26,297 bases of DNA from NCBI GenBank assembly GCA_905210995.1, contig CAJLZE010000029.1, positions 1 through 26,297 on the forward strand, given 5' to 3'. Position numbers and translations under genes: made by a program. Positions within the stretch are counted from its first letter, which is position 1. Each line of letters starts with the position of its first letter. The notes beneath the pieces are model-generated. The model did not search any database, had not been told where the DNA came from, and worked only from the letters and a program-made list of their open reading frames with translations. This document shows, one piece after another, positions 22,097-26,297 of the stretch. Source of the stretch: an uncultured Anaerotruncus sp. Lineage in GTDB: Bacteria > Bacillota > Clostridia > Oscillospirales > CAG-272.

Positions 22097-24538
22097 TCAC
22101 TTGCCTGTCGCTCTGCCGGCAAGGCTGTGGATGTGCCATATACGGTCGGCATATTCCTTTACCGCGCGGTCGGCGGCAAAGTGACCGCCCTTTGCGATAT
22201 TGATGAGCGAGCGGCGGCTCCAATCCTCTCTGTCGGCAAATGCGGCGAACGCGCGTTCCTGAGCCTGATGGTAGGATTCGAAATCCGCAAGGCACATATA
22301 CGGGTCGGCGATGCCGTGTCCCGAGATAAGGTACTGGACGATATCCGAGAAGGATTCGCCCGCAAAGCCGGTGTTCAGTCTGTCAACGATGCGGTGCAGG
22401 CGGTCGTTGCGCGCGTAATAGAGCGCGGAATTATAGCCCGCGAGCCAGAGATCTGCGACCTCGGAGCTTGTAAGACCGAAAATGAAGATGTTATCCTTGC
22501 CGACGGCACCGAGCATTTCGATATTCGCGCCGTCAAGGGTGCCTATTGTGAGCGCGCCGTTGAGCATGAGCTTCATGCAGCCGGTGCCCGACGCTTCCTT
22601 GCCTGCCAGAGATAGCTGCTCGCTGATCTCGGCTGCGGGAATGAGCGCCTCTGCTGTGGTCACGTCGTAGTTTTCAAGGAAAACGACTTTCAGCTTGTCG
22701 CGCACGCCGGGTGTGTTTTCGATCTCGCGCGACAGCATACAGATGAGCTGGATTATCCGCTTTGCCATCTGATATCCGGGCGCCGCCTTTGCGCCGAATA
22801 TATATGTGCGCGGGCGGACGTCAAGGTTCGGATTGTCGCAGAGATCGAGGTAAATGCCTATGATATTGAGCACGTTGAGAAGCTGGCGCTTGTATTCGTG
22901 CAGTCTCTTTATCTGAACGTCAAATACAGAGTGCGTGTCGATGGAAACGCCCGCGCGCTTCATCATGAAGGCGGAGAAATCCTTTTTGTTCTCATGCTTG
23001 ATATCGCGCAGACGCTCAAGCACCGACGCGTCGTCGGCATATTTTTCAAAATCGGCAAGCTGCTCGGGGTCCTTGCGGTAAGCCGTTCCTATGCACTCGT
23101 CGAGCAGCGCGGCAAGGCGCGGGTTGGAGTAGCAGAGCCAGCGGCGGTGAGCCACGCCGTTCGTAACGTTGGTGAAGCGCTCGGGATACATGCGGTAAAA
23201 GCTCTTGAAGAGCGATTCCTTGAGTATCTCCGAGTGGAGCTTTGAAACGCCGTTTATCGAATGCGAACCGATAACGGCGAGGTTCGCCATGTTCACCTGA
23301 CCGTAGCTCAGCACGCTCATGCCGGCGATACGGTTCCAGTTACCGGGATAGGCATTCCACGCCTCGCGGCCGAAGCGCTCGTTTATCTCCTTGACTATCA
23401 TGTGGATGCGCGGCAGCTTAAGACCGAAGATATCCTCGCTCCACTTTTCAAGCGCCTCGGGCATGACGGTGTGGTTGGTGTACGACACGGTGCGGACGGT
23501 GATATCCCACGCCTTCTCCCATGAGAGGAAATACTCGTCCATGAGGATGCGCATGAGCTCGGGGATCACGAGCGCGGGGTGTGTGTCGTTGATGTGGATA
23601 GCGACCTTATCAGGCAGGCTCTCGATATTGCGGTAGACAGCCATATGGTCGCGGATGATGTTCTGTACCGATGCGGACGTGAGGAAATACTGCTGACTGA
23701 GCCTCAGAAGCTTGCCCTCGGTGTGGTTGTCGGACGGATAGAGCACCTTTGAGATTATCTCGGCGTTGTTGCTCTCCTCAAGCGCGCGGGTATACTGTCC
23801 CTGCGTGAAAAGCCCCATATTGAAGGAGCGCGTGTCTCTTGCGCTCCACAGGCGCAGGCGCGTGACGCCTTCGGAGTCGCCGCCCGATATCAGCATATCG
23901 TAAGGCACCGCCTCGACCTCATCGACACCCTCATAGGTGATCTCAAGGTGCCCGTCGTGCCAGCTCTGCTTCACGCGACCGCCGAAGCTGACGGTAAACA
24001 CGCGGTCGGTGCGCGGCTCGAGCCACACCTCGCCGCCCGGCAGCCAGATATCCGGCAGTTCGACCTGAAGGCCGTCAACAATCTTCTGCTTGAAGAGCCC
24101 GTACTCGTAGAGTATCGAAAATCCGCAGGCGGGATATTCGAGAGAGGCAAGCGAATCCATAAAGCAGGCGGCAAGTCTGCCGAGTCCGCCGTTACCGAGC
24201 CCGGCGTCCGGCTCGCAGTCGTAAAGATCCTCAAGGTTAAGCCCCATTTTGCCGAGCGCTTGGGAATATGCGTCAACAAGACCGAGGTTTGAAAGATTGT
24301 TTTTGAGCGAGCGCCCGAGCAGGAACTCCATGCACATATAATAGACCTGTTTTTCGCCGGTCTTTTTCACTCTCTCGCTGAAGCGTGCGCGCTTATCGGC
24401 AAGGATATCCTTGACCGTGTGCGCGACCGCCTTGTAGACCTGATCGCGCGATGCGTCGGCGGGCGTGGTGCCGAAAAGACGCATGAGCTTTTGTTCGATG
24501 TTTTCTTTGACTTCTCTGGGTTTGGGATCGTAGTTCAC
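22097..24538 (-). CDS. glgP: Glycogen/alpha-glucan phosphorylase
   Basis: GlgP releases glucose-1-phosphate from glycogen chain ends with phosphate and pyridoxal phosphate. The family motifs are clear: YYMCMEFLLGRSLKNNLSNL, DAGLGNGGLGRLAACFMDSL, HINDTHPALVIPELMRIL, and the cofactor site EASGTGCMKLMLNGALTIGT with PLP-lysine Lys656. Length is 813, normal for GlgP. The frame is open to an ATG at 24577 that overlaps the glgA stop as ATGA, but that codon has no ribosome site. GGAGGAAG lies before a GTG at 24538, which I prefer although the spacing (11 bases after GGAGG) is slightly long. It is tightly coupled between glgA and the GH13 enzyme. Confidence 0.96.
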   Translation of the reverse strand: MNYDPKPREVKENIEQKLMRLFGTTPADASRDQVYKAVAHTVKDILADKRARFSERVKKTGEKQVYYMCMEFLLGRSLKNNLSNLGLVDAYSQALGKMGLNLEDLYDCEPDAGLGNGGLGRLAACFMDSLASLEYPACGFSILYEYGLFKQKIVDGLQVELPDIWLPGGEVWLEPRTDRVFTVSFGGRVKQSWHDGHLEITYEGVDEVEAVPYDMLISGGDSEGVTRLRLWSARDTRSFNMGLFTQGQYTRALEESNNAEIISKVLYPSDNHTEGKLLRLSQQYFLTSASVQNIIRDHMAVYRNIESLPDKVAIHINDTHPALVIPELMRILMDEYFLSWEKAWDITVRTVSYTNHTVMPEALEKWSEDIFGLKLPRIHMIVKEINERFGREAWNAYPGNWNRIAGMSVLSYGQVNMANLAVIGSHSINGVSKLHSEILKESLFKSFYRMYPERFTNVTNGVAHRRWLCYSNPRLAALLDECIGTAYRKDPEQLADFEKYADDASVLERLRDIKHENKKDFSAFMMKRAGVSIDTHSVFDVQIKRLHEYKRQLLNVLNIIGIYLDLCDNPNLDVRPRTYIFGAKAAPGYQMAKRIIQLICMLSREIENTPGVRDKLKVVFLENYDVTTAEALIPAAEISEQLSLAGKEASGTGCMKLMLNGALTIGTLDGANIEMLGAVGKDNIFIFGLTSSEVADLWLAGYNSALYYARNDRLHRIVDRLNTGFAGESFSDIVQYLISGHGIADPYMCLADFESYHQAQERAFAAFADREDWSRRSLINIAKGGHFAADRAVKEYADRIWHIHSLAGRATGK

Positions 24539-24573
24539 TTTTAATACTTCCTCCGATAAAAAGCGACGCGCTA

Positions 24574-26136
24574 TCATTCAAGCGGTGCATCCATGGATGC
24601 ATACATGGACGCATACTCGGCGGCTGACGCACGCCATGAAAAATCGACGCTCATTATCTTTTCAATAAATTTTTTGCGTTTTGCGGTATCGCGCCACAGC
24701 GACACGGCAGCAGCGGTGCGCTCATAAAGCTCTCCGGGGGTGTAGCCGGCAAAGGTGAAGCCGTTGCCGTGCATATTCCCCTCTCCGTCCTCGTAAAAAC
24801 CGTGTATCGAATCGTAAAGACCGCCGGTCTCACGCACGACGGGTATCGCACCGTAGCGCGACGCTATCATCTGCGAAAGCCCGCAGGGCTCGCTCTTTGA
24901 GGGCATAAGGAATATATCCGCCGCGGCATAAATGCGGCGCGAAAGGTCACGGTCATAGGTGATGAGCGCGCGTGCACGGTCGCCGTATTCGTTTTCTATT
25001 GCGCGGAAGAAATCCTCATACTGCGCCTCGCCCTTGCCGAGAACGACAAACTGCGCGCCCGTATCGTTCAGTATCCCGTGCAGCGCCTCGCGCACAAGGT
25101 CAAGCCCTTTATGCGATGCAAGGCGGGAGATGACCGCGATGAGCGGGCGGTCTTTGTCGTCGGGCAGCGAAAGATCGCGCCTCAGCGACGAGCGGCAGAC
25201 ATATTTTCCGTCAATGCGCTCCGCCGAATAATTTTCGGCGAGCACCGGATCGGTCGCGGGATCGTAATAGGAATAGTCGATGCCGTTCAGTATCCCGCGC
25301 AGCTTGCCGGAATTCTCGCGCAGGATGCCGTCGAGCCCGTGAGCGAACTCCGGATGCAGTATCTCCTCGGCGTAGCGCGGGCTCACCGTGCTCACGCGGT
25401 CGGCACACACGACGGCACCCTTCATGAGGTTTATGCAGCCGTCGTATTCGACCGTCTGACGGTCAAAATCCGAAAGGGCGAAAACGTCCCCGAGGATGCA
25501 CATGTCGTATTTGCCCTGATATTCTATATTGTGGATCGTGAACACGCTGCGCATACGGCTCCAGCGTTCGTCACGGCGGTATTTGCGTTCAAGATATATG
25601 ACCGACAGCGCCGCCTGCCAGTCGTGCGCGTGCAGTATATCGGGAAAATACCCGAGCATCGGCATCATATCCATGACAGCCGTGCAGAAAAACGCATATC
25701 TTTCACCGTCGTCATACTGACCGTAAAGCCCGCTGCGCCTGAAGTAGTATTCATTGTCGATGAAATAATACTTCACGCCGTTCTTCACGAGGCTCAGCAC
25801 GCCGCAATACTGCCGCCGCCACGCAAGCGTCACGGTAAAGACCGCCTCGGTCTTCATTTCTCTGCGGTACTTTGCATCGATCGCGCTGTAAAGCGGCATC
25901 ACAACTCTCACGTCAAGCGCAGGGTCATATGCCGCAAGCGCCTCGGGCAGCGACCCGAGCACGTCGCCGAGTCCTCCCGTGGCGGCAAAGGGCATGACCT
26001 CCGCGCCCACGAAGAGAAGCTTCTTTTTCGCTTCCGCGGCAGCGGAGCTCACCGCCGCGGTCACTTCGGCTGCGGGGACCTTCAGCGCGGTTTTTCTTTT
26101 TGTGCTTTTTACAGTATCGGTCATCATTTCAGCCAT
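24574..26136 (-). CDS. glgA: Glycogen synthase (GT5)
   Basis: GlgA extends alpha-1,4-glucan chains from ADP-glucose. The GT5 fold shows LLFVGAEVMPFAATGGLGDV, ADRVSTVSPRYAEEI, GILNGIDYSYYDPATD, VISRLASHKGLDLV and the C-terminal MPSKSEPCGLSQMIASRYG with the catalytic Glu. Two points are odd. The ADP-glucose loop, KxGGL in E. coli, reads ATGGL here, so the lysine is Ala52. The protein also has about 36 extra N-terminal residues rich in Ala, Lys and Thr before the first beta-strand. The ATG at 26136 lies three bases after the glgD stop; the ribosome site is weak, and ATGs at codons 4 and 5 are possible alternatives. A length of 520 is slightly above the usual 470 to 490 because of the extension. 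Confidence 0.95.
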   Translation of the reverse strand: MAEMMTDTVKSTKRKTALKVPAAEVTAAVSSAAAEAKKKLLFVGAEVMPFAATGGLGDVLGSLPEALAAYDPALDVRVVMPLYSAIDAKYRREMKTEAVFTVTLAWRRQYCGVLSLVKNGVKYYFIDNEYYFRRSGLYGQYDDGERYAFFCTAVMDMMPMLGYFPDILHAHDWQAALSVIYLERKYRRDERWSRMRSVFTIHNIEYQGKYDMCILGDVFALSDFDRQTVEYDGCINLMKGAVVCADRVSTVSPRYAEEILHPEFAHGLDGILRENSGKLRGILNGIDYSYYDPATDPVLAENYSAERIDGKYVCRSSLRRDLSLPDDKDRPLIAVISRLASHKGLDLVREALHGILNDTGAQFVVLGKGEAQYEDFFRAIENEYGDRARALITYDRDLSRRIYAAADIFLMPSKSEPCGLSQMIASRYGAIPVVRETGGLYDSIHGFYEDGEGNMHGNGFTFAGYTPGELYERTAAAVSLWRDTAKRKKFIEKIMSVDFSWRASAAEYASMYASMDAPLE

Positions 26137-26139
26137 ATC

Positions 26140-26297
26140 TCAGACCATAAGCCCTTTCCCGATAAAGAACGGCATCGTTTCATGCCCCGAAAGCGTGCGC
26201 CCGTCGCGTATGACCGCGTTTTTATCGGTCACCACGCAGTTGAGCGAAACGCCCGAGCCGACAACGGTATCCTGAAGCAATATCGAATTGCGCACGA
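26140..26297 (-). CDS. glgD: Glycogen biosynthesis protein GlgD, C-terminal end only
   Basis: The minus strand from the window edge to the TGA at 26140-26142 encodes the last 52 residues of an ADP-glucose pyrophosphorylase-like protein: NSILLQDTVVGSGVSLNCVV, a left-handed beta-helix repeat pattern, then TDKNAVIRDGRTLSG and PFFIGKGLMV. This ending is typical of GlgD, the non-catalytic or weakly catalytic partner that enhances GlgC in Bacillota. A plain GlgC would be the alternative, but its C-terminus differs. glgC itself would be expected just outside the window. Only three bases separate it from glgA. Confidence 0.8.
   Translation of the reverse strand, partial: VRNSILLQDTVVGSGVSLNCVVTDKNAVIRDGRTLSGHETMPFFIGKGLMV

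Overview
This window reads as a 26.3 kb piece of chromosome from a GC-rich, spore-forming member of the Bacillota, most likely class Clostridia. The evidence is SpoIVA (a spore-coat morphogenetic ATPase found only in endospore formers), the GlgD partner of glycogen synthesis, a long-form HPF, the dprA-topA-trmFO order typical of the phylum, and strong AGGAGG-type ribosome sites. All 21 protein genes I accept, two of them cut by the window edges, lie on the minus strand, so the window is best read from its right end to its left end. I see no transposase, integrase, phage gene, tRNA, rRNA or CRISPR array.

Right block (26297 to 16360, in transcription order): the 3' end of glgD, then glgA, glgP and a cytoplasmic GH13 alpha-glucanase form a glycogen synthesis and breakdown module. 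Through a small unknown protein (112 aa) whose start overlaps the GH13 stop, they run into a complete proline pathway proB-proA-proC and a GNAT acetyltransferase. Gaps are at most a few tens of bases, so this could be one long transcript.

Middle block (16317 to 10362): upp has its own sigma-A-like promoter overlapped by an inverted repeat. A 169-base spacer made of four successive hairpins follows, then rluA and lnt, closed by a large terminator. spoIVA has a hairpin next to its ribosome site. hpf has an extended -10 promoter overlapped by a 9-bp inverted repeat, and its end is marked by a perfect 16-bp palindrome plus a U-tract terminator.

Non-coding block (10361 to 9131): 1.23 kb with no credible protein gene, and the most unusual part of the window. 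In transcription order it holds an operator-like perfect palindrome, a strong promoter followed about 115 bases later by an intrinsic terminator (a candidate small RNA), a 3.5-copy tandem array with a 109-bp unit, a region of competing inverted repeats, and a consensus promoter for the next operon.

Left block (9130 to 1): infC-rpmI-rplT, with a leader carrying an attenuator-like terminator and an infC that appears to start at AUA; then, after the rplT terminator, a TrmH-family RNA methyltransferase, dprA, topA, trmFO, plsX and rnc (cut by the window edge). This block serves translation initiation, ribosome assembly, tRNA/rRNA modification, DNA uptake and topology, and phospholipid synthesis.

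The protein families are mostly familiar. The candidates for something undescribed are the small RNA and 109-bp repeat array between hpf and infC, the related hairpins around upp, rluA and rplT, and the unknown protein between the glycogen and proline genes.
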